Positions 11,978 to 22,803 of a stretch of DNA of 64,000 nucleotides are shown in pieces. Each line of letters opens with the position of its first letter. Positions within the stretch are counted from its first letter, which is position 1. The notes beneath the pieces were generated by a model that was not told where the DNA came from, did not search any database, and was given only the letters and a program-made list of their open reading frames with translations. The DNA is from Phlebiopsis flavidoalba (taxonomy: Eukaryota; Basidiomycota; Agaricomycetes; Polyporales; Phanerochaetaceae): positions 124,001 through 188,000 of the forward strand of contig JAOCPU010000024.1 of assembly GCA_035772785.1 (NCBI GenBank), given 5' to 3'. The translations under genes and the position numbers were made by a program.

Positions 11978-12690
11978 GGGCGGGTCTGTCTGCAGGAGAC
12001 AGGACTCTGCGCGAGGGCTTTCAAGTCTTAATCTTATTCATAACTGGTATATCTCTGGATCTGTGGGTTTCATATCTAGGCCTCCTCTTGTCCTACTTCC
12101 TGAACGTATCAAATTGTCAGCTAATACATTGTCGACTGTAAGCAACACCGTTTCATTGTCAATTGCGCGCATGTTAAGTCTCTCACTTTGGTAACATCAC
12201 AAGGGTCTCAGCTGTATCAGTGTTCGCAGGCTAGCCGTGAACTGACGTCAATTTGTAGATGCCCCTTCTAATAGATACTTGAAGATCCGGCACTGCGTCT
12301 CCCGGCATCCGAATTGACAAATGATTACTCGTTTGAATGAGATACAACTCTCCGAGTCCTTCGTGTTAAAATCGACGAGACAATCTTGGTCCGCATCCTG
12401 GGGAGACGATAGTCTTCCTTCCTCGTATGCTGCGCAGTGTGCGTATTCACCCTCGTCTTGAACAAAGAATGACATCTTATCCGTCTCATGCCAGTGTATA
12501 GAAATGTGTCGGGTCTATGATCCAGGTCTATAAGCTACAAGATAAAAAGAAGACAATATTGCACATAGAATTCCACAAAAAATATGCATTCTGTTGTGTG
12601 TAGAGAGAGAGGAGAGAGGAGAGGAGGGGGGAAGACAGAGTACCGAAAGAAACGACATGACGCAAACAGACCGATCCCAAACCACACCTC
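11978..12690. other. Intergenic, nothing identified; contains a GA-rich microsatellite
   Basis: AT-rich sequence downstream of PanB. Short frames only. A purine microsatellite (GAGAGAGAGGAGAGAGGAGAGGAGG) lies at 12602-12632. No domain or RNA gene is seen. Confidence 0.5.
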
Positions 12691-12699
12691 ACCACCTCA

Positions 12700-13270
12700 C
12701 AACCCGCCCCTCAAGCCTCCTCGCCACAGCCCTCTCCACACCTGCCTTAACGATTGCACCTAACTGATCCTCCTCCTGCCCAGAAGTCTGCGGATACAGC
12801 TTCCTAAACATCCCGGCGTGGGCCTGAAGTACATACCCGCCCAGCGCGAGCCCAGGACCGGAGGCGTGCGCGGCGGCTCGGGGGTGCGCGCGAGCTGCGC
12901 GAACTCGAGCGCGTCAGCGTGGGGCATGGCGCTGCGGGCGATGCTACAGGGGAAACAGGACATGCGCGGGGGACACGGCTCGTCGCGCGACCCAGCACAA
13001 CGTATCCCTCGGTGGATGGCAAAAACACAAAAAAAAAAAAGCTACAAAAACTTACTGGGTGTGGCCATAGGGCGGGTGCGGGCTGAGCTCGCGTGTCTTT
13101 CAACGGCTGGGAGAAGATCCTGACGGCGCGTGTCTTTCCAGGGTGGTGCTGGGCGGGAAGCGGTCCCGCGCAGGAGTTTGTGTGTGTCTGCCCAGATTGT
13201 AGGGCGGATGGCCGAAAGTGAGGGACCTGGACAGAGGTGAGAAGTTCGAACGATTATCTTTGAAGAGCGT
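12700..13270 (-). CDS. Small unrecognised protein, possibly mitochondrial
   Basis: Minus-strand coding-like sequence begins near 13220 with an Arg/Ser/Pro-rich stretch free of acidic residues (FRPSALQSGQTHTNSCAGP). An intron with donor GTAAGT near 13054 follows. It resumes as ARSAMPHADALEFAQLA (12935-12885), TPPVLG, then a Gly-rich turn and the continuation around GMFRKLYPQTSGQEED (12820-12775). The tail is GVERAVARRLEG near 12745-12710. The basic N-terminus would fit a mitochondrial targeting sequence. Total length would be about 150 residues. I recognise no family. Frames shift near 12840 and 12790. Confidence 0.4.
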
Positions 13271-15594
13271 GCTACCACCAGTTGAACCGTCGACAGCTGG
13301 AACCTCTGATGGCTTGTATGTGGTGTTTATATATGCTTCAAAATCTTCGACGGAGTATCGGAGGAAGACATTGCGGGGGTCGTGACGTAATGTGCGAAGA
13401 GCAAAAACTGGTCTTCAGGGGGTTGAATCGATGGTTAGCTCAGAATGTGGCCCTCAAGCTGTAGGGCGACTCACCAAAGCGTATGCGTGGTAAAGGCGTG
13501 ATAAGGGAAGCCCGCTGACCAGAAGAACTACGAAAGCGGTGGGTAGCTGTGCAAGCGAAGGGTGAGTAAAGCGAGAGGTCTAAGTGAACGTCTATATACG
13601 CCCACAGCTCTCTTTGTCTAATGAGTACAGGTTGCCCTGGGTCAATAAACCGATCACTGTGTGGCCACCTGCCTTTTCATTGTTGTGACTCAGTGCCCTC
13701 TTTGTACCGCCCCACCGACCCTTAGTGCTCCGCCGTGGAGTGCGCAGCCTAGGGCACTAGGCTGCGACAAACAAACCCCCGCCGGCTGGTCATGCCAGCG
13801 ACAAGTAGGGCCGCACTCTGCGTCATGCTGACCCTTCAAGGTGCTGATGTGCTGGCGCGTGGAGACGAATAGGGGTATGGTACGCGTTGTCTTTTTTGCA
13901 ATTGACCGTTCGCGTCAGGGGCAAGGTGGCCCACCGTCCACTCGCCGGTTCCGAAAGCCCGAGGCTCATCAAGCAGGCGCCGCCACGTTTTTGGTCCCAG
14001 TCTTCGCGGAGGGGAGAAAGGGTAAGCAGATGCTGCTTATATACAAAGTGATGCTACAACGGGACAGTAATGCGAAGCTAGAACGAATGCGGTAGGATGG
14101 CTCGTAAGGAATGTCGTGCAGGCCGGCTGCGGGTAAGGTCGTAACTGCAAGAGTTCCCTAGGGCGCGTCAGCTGTTTTCACATATGAGCGTCGTACAATA
14201 TGGCTCACAACAGGCTCTCCTTCTCTTGAGTCATGGAACTACTGTTAATGATCGTAGTGCCTGCCGATGAGTTCCCCGCGACCGGGTTGTGCGCCACCGC
14301 CGGCAGGTCTGGAGCAGGGGGGCTAGGAGGCGACAGAGTGATCATCGCGTTTGAGAGGCAACTGACTGAGCGTTGCCCCCAGTTCGAGCTCAGGAAGATC
14401 GGAGTCGGATTGCGCCAAAGATGAGACCTGCGGTGAGGGATGAATGCTCCCAATCAGGACTCGGGCCTACAACTAAACTCGGATTCACCTTAGCGTCATA
14501 AACGGGTCGTCTTGAATAGCAGAATTTCAGACATGATTTTGACGATATGGACTGCTTTGGGCTGGCGGGTTTCTGTAGAATATGTTTTTACTACTATGTC
14601 TTTGCGATAGATGATTGGCCGTTCCAGACGTGCGTGAAATAGAAAGAAATAACAGGAAAGGAATTGAGAGCTTGGAAGACGAAGCCAGTGGTTGTGTCGC
14701 CTCTCTCACTGGATCCTCTAGGCCATTTTATACACGCGAGCCAGCCTGAGGGTCTGTAGGGCACGTTGCAAACAAAGAAAACACCCATACAAGCTCCGGC
14801 AGAGTACGGCCTCATGCCATGTCACCGAGGGTATCTCGATTGCAAGAATCTTGATCGTAAGCTACAGAACTGGCATCGATTTCCGTGGTGCCCTGGGACG
14901 CTGGGGAAGATCATGGTGAATGATCGACGTGGCTAACGGAACACGGGTGGAGCATATTTGGTCGGACACGCTGCAGGAACGTTGTGGTCATAATCAGAGT
15001 TAGATCACAGTGGGCAACGCCCATCGTAGTTTGCTTTACTCAGATGGGCGTGCATTTTGCTATCATTCAGCATCGTCCAAATAATTGGACTATGTTGATG
15101 TGCTGACACGAGAAAGCATGAATCACAGAAAGGCGAGACAAGTACAAGGTAACAGAGAGCTTCAAAGCGAATTTGAGCTGCAACAAGAATAAAGTTAGCG
15201 GAAGGCTAATAAGAGTACATAAACATCTCAACATTGTCCAACTTTGTCTTCCAGCACGACTCAAGCCATGTGAGAGTGGGTTATGAAATGGCGTAATACA
15301 TATCCGCCTGCTCTTCTCTGACACAACACGAGGTTTCCCTCCGGTATAGGCCAATTCCGCATTGCCATTAAGGTTTTCGTCCCCACTAGTCCGACTTTGC
15401 GTGGAAGCCGCGGCGAAGGGCGGTCAAGTAGCAGGGTTTAATATAGCGCTCCGCGTGGTAAGAGAGGCAGGGTAGTGGGTCACATCCTGGGCGTAGGCGG
15501 TGTAGAATTCTCTCCGGCCGCCACGTTCGGTTGCGTTCCTATCACGGTTGCGTGAATACTGCGAGGAAGACTCGGGATATCTATCGTACTCACA
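13271..15594. other. Gene-poor stretch, nothing identified
   Basis: Only short frames in all six directions, without recognisable motifs or consistent splice signals. Composition alternates between GC-rich (13700-14450) and AT-rich (14500-15350). An untranslated RNA or a badly damaged gene cannot be excluded. Confidence 0.45.
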
Positions 15595-15780
15595 ATGAAT
15601 GCCAACAATTTTGATTGGAAATCAGTACCAGCTTATGTAGATACGGAATTGACCTCTCAAGGTTGGAGACAACTTAGCATTGATCTAGCCTTGCCGATAG
15701 CGATACCCACGTTTGTACTTTTCAATATTCACTGTATGAGCGTGGAGATATACCCAGTGTCAGAAAAAGACTCGTACTAA
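15595..15780 (+). CDS. Small hypothetical frame, 61 codons
   Basis: ATG at 15595 in the context CTCACAATGAATG, stop at 15778-15780. The sequence MNANNFDWKSVPAYVDTEL is followed by a mildly hydrophobic stretch near residues 30-47. No family is recognised. Listed only because it has a good start context in an otherwise empty region; it may be chance. Confidence 0.15.
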   Translation: MNANNFDWKSVPAYVDTELTSQGWRQLSIDLALPIAIPTFVLFNIHCMSVEIYPVSEKDSY

Positions 15781-16084
15781 GACTGGAAGGTCACCTACTA
15801 GATGTAAAATGTGTAACACGTAGGCGGGCATCCAAGCGTCGTCACGGCTGCAAGCAGCGCTTTCAGCAGCTTGAAGGTAGGCGCGTGGCATCCAAGCTGT
15901 GGAACACACATTCACCAATTGCCGCATAATCACCAATGATTGGGTCCTAATTCATGAGCTATGGTTTTGCTCGTAAGGGTATCATGATCAAAAGTGGGAC
16001 AGGGTCTTGTAAGATGGCGAGCAGTTGGCGGTTGCTGTGATGCTGCCATTATATCTATGAGTATCGATTGTGGCGAATCCCTGC

Positions 16085-16161
16085 GCCCGTTTAGCTCAGT
16101 GGTAGAGCGCGCCACTCGTAATGGTGAGGTCGGTTGCAATCAAATCCAGTACCCAATGGGC
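16085..16161 (+). tRNA. tRNA-Thr (anticodon CGT), irregular T arm
   Basis: The acceptor strand GCCCGTT (16085-16091) pairs with AATGGGC (16155-16161), with one G-U pair. The D arm reads TAGCTCAGTGGTAGAGC (A box, 16092-16108), as in many eukaryotic tRNAs. The anticodon arm has the loop CTCGTAA with anticodon CGT, which reads the Thr codon ACG. The expected T arm and B box (GGTTCNANNCC) is disturbed: the sequence is GGTTGCAATCAAATCC, and only about three T-stem pairs can be made. The disturbance could be a sequence error like those in nearby genes, or the copy could be decaying. No intron is visible next to the anticodon. Confidence 0.7.
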
Positions 16162-16477
16162 CAACTCGCCTTTTTTTTTCTTTCGGGGATACAGAGAAGG
16201 CATCTGGGACACCTATAGATACGCTAAGAAACAGCCAATGCCAGTACTGTAGGCTCATTGAGGATGTCAAGTACGTCATATCCCGCGATATTAAACTGCA
16301 AGCTACTTTGGCGGCCACTTTGAGAGGTGACGATTACGTCATCGCGCTCTTGGCAGATGCCGAATACGCGCACGCTCCAGACACCGGGCGGCGGCGCGTG
16401 TCCTCGTCCGAGCCTGCGACCGTTCCCCCTTGTCGACACCCATGTCCTATTTGCCGTCGTCCTCGCCTTCATTGGCG

Positions 16478-19461
16478 ATGACGAGGCTCCTTGCTCCTCG
16501 TTCTCCATGTTTCCTCAATCTCGTGTTCCACTCCTTACGGTTCCTGTCTCTCCCGCGACATCTCCACGTTAGTCGCGGTCTCACGCTTGCAGCCCCGCGA
16601 CAATCGCTGCCGTCCCTCTCAAGAAACTTCTCAACGTCTCCGATATCCTTCCAAAACAACACAAAGCACAAACTCGTCACCAGACGCGAAGACTCTGACC
16701 ACCCCGATGCCATCCTCCGAAGCCTAAACCTTCTTTACTTTCGAGACTGCTTCCTTCGGGACAGGACACATCAAAATCCCCGCGTCTTCATTTCGCGCAA
16801 TTGTCTCACTTGCGAGACCGGAGAAGAAGCCCCTTCACAACCACGGCTGTTGGTCTCCTCTTCATATCGTCATCCGTGTCTATGAGCATCCCCTTCACGA
16901 TTCGGGAAACTCATTGACTACTTTACATCTACCCACCCCGGTACGTACGTCCTCGCGTCACTTCTATTCGCATTACCTAATGTTGTTTTTCAAAGCAAAT
17001 TCCGCTTTGATTGTCTTTAGGCCAGGCATCTGCTATCCTGCTTGCAATGTTCACCATCGGAGCGTGCGCTAACGCCGGTAGAGCAAATGCTCATGCGTAT
17101 TTCTGGTACGCTCCGGTCACCTCATATCACTCTTCTTGCCTCATATATGCTACTATAGGCCAACGGATAGTAGCACTGCTGCGAGAGCAAACCTACAGTG
17201 CGGCGCTTAAACAGGAAGTCGAATTTGTGGAGCGTGGTGAAGGCGACGTTATAAGTCGTCTCAGTGTTGACTCCAGTATAGTTGGCGAGAGGTAAGGGCT
17301 CATTCTACGATTTTATATTACGGATCCCCATGCTCGATAGCGTCACACAAACAACCTCTCAGACGGCCTCCGATCGGTTATAATGGCATCTGTCGGACGT
17401 ACGTCTTCGATTTTTGCAGGAAAATGCAGCCGCTGATACTTACATAGGTAGTCGGCGCAATGTTCTATATCTCGCCACAGCTCACCGTGCTGATGCTTGC
17501 GGTCGTTCCTCCTGTTTCACTCGGAGCGGTAAGTGAATGTTTCTCACGAGCATATACCCACACTTTGCGAAATCTCGAATACAGGTATTTTACGGTCGCT
17601 ACCTGAAACGACTTTCCAACAAGACTCAAGAGGCCCTCGGTGAAATGACCAAGGTCATTTGATACGGTCTTCTGCACACCCAACATGCTCTATGACCGCC
17701 CTTATTCTAAAGGTTGCGCAAGAATCACTGTCAGCCTTGAGGACGGTCCAGGCCTACAATGCGCTCAAATCCGAACAGGAGAAATTTAGCGGCAAGGTCC
17801 AACACGTCTTCAGTCTGGCTAGGAAGGAGTCGACTTTTGCCAGCGGAATCTTCTTTGGAAGCACTGGGTTGGAGCGGCAACGTAACGCTTCTCGCTCTCC
17901 TTGGCTACGGTATGTCCGCGCAAGTAGTTTGGCGAGAACGACGAACTGACTTGATTTTTGTCGTAGGTGGTACACTGGTCAGCAAGGGTGCGATATCCGT
18001 TGGCGACCTCACTAGTCTCCTTCTGTACACGGTGTATGTGGGCAGCGGTTTGCAGACCTTGACGTGAGCATCATTCCTTGTGTCTTTGTATATGCGCTCA
18101 ATTTTCCATCAGCGGATTCTTCGTAAGGGTGTCTTTCACTCGCTGTATCTGCGGCGCTGATCAGCATTCCTTAGTCTTCAATTATGCGAGGCATTGGTGC
18201 TGGCGTTCGTATATTCGACGACTCCTGGAGCGAAAGCCTCTCATCGATCCTGAAGCTGGTACTCCGATTGATCCATCAAGGCGTGGTCCTATCCGGTTCG
18301 AAAAACGTCATGTTCCAGTACCCCAGCCGTAAGGAAGTCACGGTCTTGAAGAATCTGGACCTTGAGATCAACCTCCGGAGAGAGTGTCGCTCTCGTGTCA
18401 GTAGCGATATTCCTTACACATCATCCGTTGAAGAAGACTGAATTGAAATTTTCGTAGAGGCGGCAGCGGTAGCGGCAAGTCTTCGGTCAACGCATTGCTT
18501 CTGCTATGGTACTACGATCCTGGAAAAGGTCGCGTCACGCTATGATGGCCAGGGTATGTTGTTAAACCTTCCTCGACGACTTGGCCTAAATGCCGTCACT
18601 CTGTTTAGATATCAGACAATTTACACCCACATCTTGGGCGAAGCATCATCGGTGTCGTTCCCCAGGTAGGCATTCCATGTCTATTCATTGACTATCGGCT
18701 GACGCCATTCTCAGGACCCGATTTTGTTTACTGGTACCATCGCAGCAAATATAGTATATGGCGTATGGTAACGAGACTGCTACTCGAGAGCAAATCGAAG
18801 CCGCTGCGCGACAGCGAACTGCGAGTTCGTATGGGGTATGCCGAAAGGCTTTGTTGACACCGAAAGTGAGCTCTCTTAAGTGATATCCTAAAACCGACCT
18901 CATAAAAGATAAGTCGGCCGCATGAGTCTGAGCGGCGGTCAACGACAACGCCTCGCGATTGCACGTGCCTTGCTGAAGAAGCCCGCTATCCTTGCTCTCG
19001 ACGAAGCGACGAGCGCCTTGAAGACGCGACGTCTGAACATCGGGTAGGCTGTGTGCCTGCTTTGAACATGACCGCCACTAAGATATCTCCAGGTGAATGA
19101 CGCCATCGAAAAGATTCTGCGGTCGCGCCAAACGACCTGCCTGATCGTCGCACATCGTCTGTCAACCATTGCCCGTGCTGAGCGGATAGTCGTTCTGGAG
19201 GAAGGGCGTATCACCGAGTCGGGAACATATCGCCAATTGGTACGTCTTCAAACACCTGGACTTCCGCAGGTTCTAACCGCTTCATGTCCAGATCAACCGC
19301 AAAGACTCCCGATTCACCGCACCTTGATGGCTGCCCAGCTCAATGCTGCGGCGGGAGAAAGCCCAGAGCCCCTTCCGTCGCCTTCTGAGTCCGACTCGCA
19401 TGTAGAGGCTCTACCGGAAGGAGAGTCCCAGCGTCCAAAAGTTCAAGAAGCAATCGTGTAG
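16478..19461 (+). CDS. MDL1: Mitochondrial half-size ABC transporter, MDL1/ABCB10 type
   Basis: This is a type IV half-transporter of the mitochondrial inner membrane; yeast Mdl1 exports peptides from the matrix. From the ATG at 16478 the first 60 residues are basic, Ser-rich and without acidic residues ([20 protein letters not shown]...[10 protein letters not shown]), a clear presequence. Transmembrane-domain pieces follow: VSMSIPFTI (16876), [20 protein letters not shown] (17158), [10 protein letters not shown] (17248), [21 protein letters not shown] (parts, 17490-17605). The nucleotide-binding domain holds FQYPSR (18312), Walker [10 protein letters not shown] (about 18458-18484), Q loop [15 protein letters not shown], signature [15 protein letters not shown] (about 18928-18972), Walker [13 protein letters not shown] (about 18988-19020) and H loop IVAHRLST (19144). 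All catalytic motifs are intact in places, but the frame breaks at several points. The stop is at 19459-19461. Introns are short and numerous. Confidence 0.93.
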
Positions 19462-20106
19462 ATGCCAAGGCGTTACACACCTCTCTTCTCTTGCCTGATA
19501 TTGGTGCACGTAGCCTGGACTTTGGGATAGTGTCATGACACGGGACACTGTTGCGGCATAGACCTGCAATGATTGTATCGATAACATCTGTATAATTGTA
19601 TTACATTTTTACTAGAAACATAGACAACTCTACTCCATCATTCTCGATTTCCCAACGACTATGACAATTTTTCTCGTTCTAGGGGAAAGTTGAGTTGGGT
19701 AGGCGTAGATGGTTCGTATTGTCATCACTTGCAACAACTTGTTCTATCATCTCAAAGGACTGACTTGATCGCGACTGTCAGACTGTCTGTCTGTCGTTGT
19801 CGACGTCAGGCCGATTCAGACAACTCTAGCTGCAAGATATTCGACCACCGGGGCATGGATTGCACCGTATCCGCGATACCTCTCAGTGCAACTCGCTGTC
19901 GATGATTCAAGGACAACCAAGTGTGTTTCGGCGGCCCCTTGTTAATTTTTGGGTCGATGGACCGCTTCGCTTGTCCAAACCAACAAACACGTTGCAACGC
20001 CACGCTGCATCGCAACACGCGTCCTCGGCGCGTGGATAATCCATTCGGTATATAACACTCTAAGAACGACGTTACATCCTATTTCTCTTCCATCATCACT
20101 CACAAG
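19462..20106. other. Intergenic, nothing identified
   Basis: AT-rich 3' flank of the transporter followed by the upstream region of the gene starting at 20107. A TATATAAC at 20049-20056 lies about 50 bases before that start and could be its core promoter. Confidence 0.4.
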
Positions 20107-21344
20107 ATGTCTTCAATGCAGAGCCTCCCAAATCAGTCGCCCGTGCTTTCTCCGATAACACCGTCGCTCTATGGGGCGGTCCCAGGCAGCATCTTCAGTG
20201 CTCTCACCGCCAACCCCGACGTCAATATGGTTAACGAAACGTTGGCTATGATGAAAAGCTCGTTGGGCAATCTCGACGTGAGCTCGCTCTTGGACACAGG
20301 GTGCTTATCTCATTTTGCAATCGATTCGTAGCGCGTATTCGATTCTTTAGGGCAGCAGACAGAGCAGATGGTGCAGATTGGCGGAGAGTTCGAAAACCGC
20401 TCAGCTTTTGAATAGGTATGGATGGGTAGAGTTTTTGTAAACTAATTAATCGAGCAAACACTGGAAAAGGGTCCGAAATGAGATGGACAGCTCTGACGAA
20501 AAGTTAGAGGCAGGAATCAACGAAATCAAAGGTAAGATACATAGTCAGGGGCGAAAATAAAATGGAACATTGAGAGACCACTTAGTACTTCCTCGAGAAT
20601 GCGCTACGCCATGAGATCGTCGAACATCTCCGAACCCTCAGTATGTGCATCTCCGGTGGAGTTAGATTTTGGACGAAAGATTTATTGCAATATACAGGTC
20701 GAAGCTGGTGTTCTGGAGGAGATCGACCAAGTTGTGAAGGAGAAAGTGGCTGAAGAGATACCTCGTCTCATGCCACGGCACCTACAGGACGAGGTGGCGC
20801 ACCATCGAAAAGAGCTGCGGGAAGTCCAGCGGCTGTTGCATAATTCGTACGTGCTTCTGTTACATGAGTGGAATAGGACTCGATTCCAATACCCGCAACC
20901 AGCGAAAGCCGAAGGGCCAATTCGTTCCTCCGGACATCAAAGCTGACCGACAATCTTCATACAATCTATAAGAACGATGGTACCATCAGCCCCCTCTTTC
21001 CAAAAAAACCTACACGCCTTGTTCTCAATGGATGGGTATGTATAGGCTCCATTGGGTGGAGATGCGGGGCTGACGGATGAGACCACCAGCCGACACTGCG
21101 CAGCAGCTTCTGGAGGGAGTACGATCTTTGGGATCCGACCAAATCAAAAGAGCGTAACCTCAATGGGTTTATGCAGTTCTGCGGGGTCAACTATCAGCTC
21201 GTACGTCCTGCCTTCTTCTCCGTAACAGTCGCTTACTCCTGGTCTGGGTCGTCTCGGATAAATTAGGTGGTCACTGCGGGTGGGAGTCGGCCGCTGAAAG
21301 TCTCCAACCCAAGTGACCTCGAGATGATCAACCGTCTTGTATAA
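20107..21344 (+). CDS. Conserved-looking coiled-coil protein of unknown function
   Basis: The ATG at 20107 gives MSSMQSLPNQSPVLSPITPS followed by LYGAVPGSIFSALTANPDVN. After short introns a Glu/Lys-rich helical section appears: YFLENALRHEIVEHLR (near 20587-20636), then EAGVLEEIDQVVKEKVAEEI (20702) and DEVAHHRKELREVQRLLHNS (20789), with coiled-coil spacing. The C-terminal part reads ISPLFPKNLHALFSMDG (20986), WREYDLWDPTKSKERNLNGF (21113) and ends SDLEMINRLV with TAA at 21342-21344. I recognise no named domain. The layout resembles small basidiomycete-restricted proteins. Frame shifts are few compared with neighbours, and introns sit near 20280-20330, 20420-20465, 20530-20580, 20640-20700, 20847-20868, 21035-21090 and 21200-21267. 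Confidence 0.6.
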
Positions 21345-21422
21345 CGTCGTATTTCGCTAGACCTTTTTCATTGATATCAGTTGGCAAATTTTGTTGCGGG
21401 GAATAGTTTGTAACTGACGTAG

Positions 21423-21440
21423 TTTTTTTTTTTTTTTTTT
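21423..21440. repeat. Homopolymer run of T (18)
   Basis: Eighteen consecutive T between the two convergent genes at 20107-21344 (plus) and 21503-22589 (minus). It could contribute to 3'-end formation, but the position alone does not prove it. Confidence 0.9.
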
Positions 21441-21502
21441 AAACAACATCGTTGGAGGCGGCTGGAAGCATAGAGGGAAGGGCACTTGGCGACGGAAGGG
21501 TC

Positions 21503-22589
21503 TCAGCGAGCCGTATTGGCAAGGAGATCGTTGAGGGCACGAGTGATCATCCCTGCAACCTCTCTCACGCGTTCTTTGTCAGACTCGACAACGTTTACGA
21601 ATAATACGGCCTTCGAATTTATCGGGATGGAAGCGAAGCATGGTTTCGCGCAGCTTCTCCTTCCGCTCCTTTCTTGCATCGTCCTCGCGTCCTGACATGT
21701 CCGTAGAACGCCCCGTAGGCAATAGAAATGTTGCGACAGCGTCAAAAGTGATGTCCTCGGCGGAGTGATATGGGCGGGACGCGCGCGGGAGGATGAAGAG
21801 TCGAGGAATATAGGCCAGGGAATGTCTTCGAAGCGGAGTTCTCGGTCGGCGGTACAAACTAGGAGGTCCTTCCATCTGGCTTCATAAGCCACTCTTGCTC
21901 GTCCCAACGTTTGCGCTCCTTTGCGTGACGCCTATGCCTTCGTTCCTGTTCCTCGGCTTTGGCCATTCTCGCAGTTTCCTCGCGTATCTTCTCTTCGCGT
22001 TCGCGTCGGGCCTCACGTTCAGCCTTTTGGCGTTCCTGCTCTCAAACTCGGCAGCATGTTTCCTCCTGTATTGTGCTCGTTGGAATCTGGCGTAAGGTCC
22101 AAGCTGAGAGTAATCGCACCTCCACATGTTGCTTCTGACCCATTCCGCATAATCTTCGTCTTCCATCATCTGCGGGTTCTATATTGTCTTCGTCGTCCAT
22201 CCCGTTCCATACCTCCTCCTCTCCAGCGACGGGGAATGTGCGCGTATGAGTTGAACTCTGCTTCGACGGAGTCCAGTCGTTCGTCGTCCCCGAATGCACC
22301 CCACATCTTCTCGCGGAAACGATCTTCTTCCGCTTGAGCGAAGAGGTGATCATAGTCTGGCTTACGTGCACGATACGATGACTGTTCATCGTCACTAAAG
22401 TCGAAGAGATAGTCGTCGGCATTTGACTCCACGAAGGTCTGGTCAGTCCTAGGACGCTTGGTCGACGACCCAGAAACGTCATCGACGTCGTCCCTGGTCC
22501 TCTTCGCCTTGCGCGCCGCTATTTTTAGCTTTTCGTATATCATGAGCTCTTTGCTCTTCCGGTGTCCTCTTAAGACGAAGTTTTCCCAT
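21503..22589 (-). CDS. NFKBIL1-like protein with degenerate J-domain-type C-terminus
   Basis: Starting at the ATG at 22589 the protein reads MGKLRLKRTPEEQRAHDIR, then KIAARKAKRTRDDVDD. An acidic stretch follows (DDYLFDFSDDEQSSYRAR; DHLFAQAEEDRFREKMWG), then MMEDEDYAEWVRSNMWR. A basic helical region of about 80 residues (FESRNAKRLNVRPDANAKRR) leads to LRFEDIPWPIF. The C-terminal section has LRETMLRFHPDKFEGRI and ERVREVAGMITRALNDLL; the HPDKFEGR motif is characteristic of NFKBIL1-like proteins and resembles the HPD turn of J domains. Vertebrate NFKBIL1 has an ankyrin region, which I do not see here. The function in fungi is not established to my knowledge. At least three frame shifts are visible; one lies in a run of five T at 22519-22523 and would be removed by one base less. 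Confidence 0.7.
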
Positions 22590-22803
22590 CGAAAGTCGGC
22601 GTATAGGTTGAGTTAGACGTGATGATGGTCAGCACAAGAAACGTGCGGCCGCAGGGGTAAACATACAGTGTTTGGCGCTTACTGTAGTAAACACGTTCAA
22701 GCGTCTCGTCGGGCTCGGGCTATTGATCTTTCTAAGTGTGTCATGTCGATATTGTGTCGATAGTACAGAGTCAATGTAGAAAAGTCTAGTCCTGCTTTCT
22801 CAC

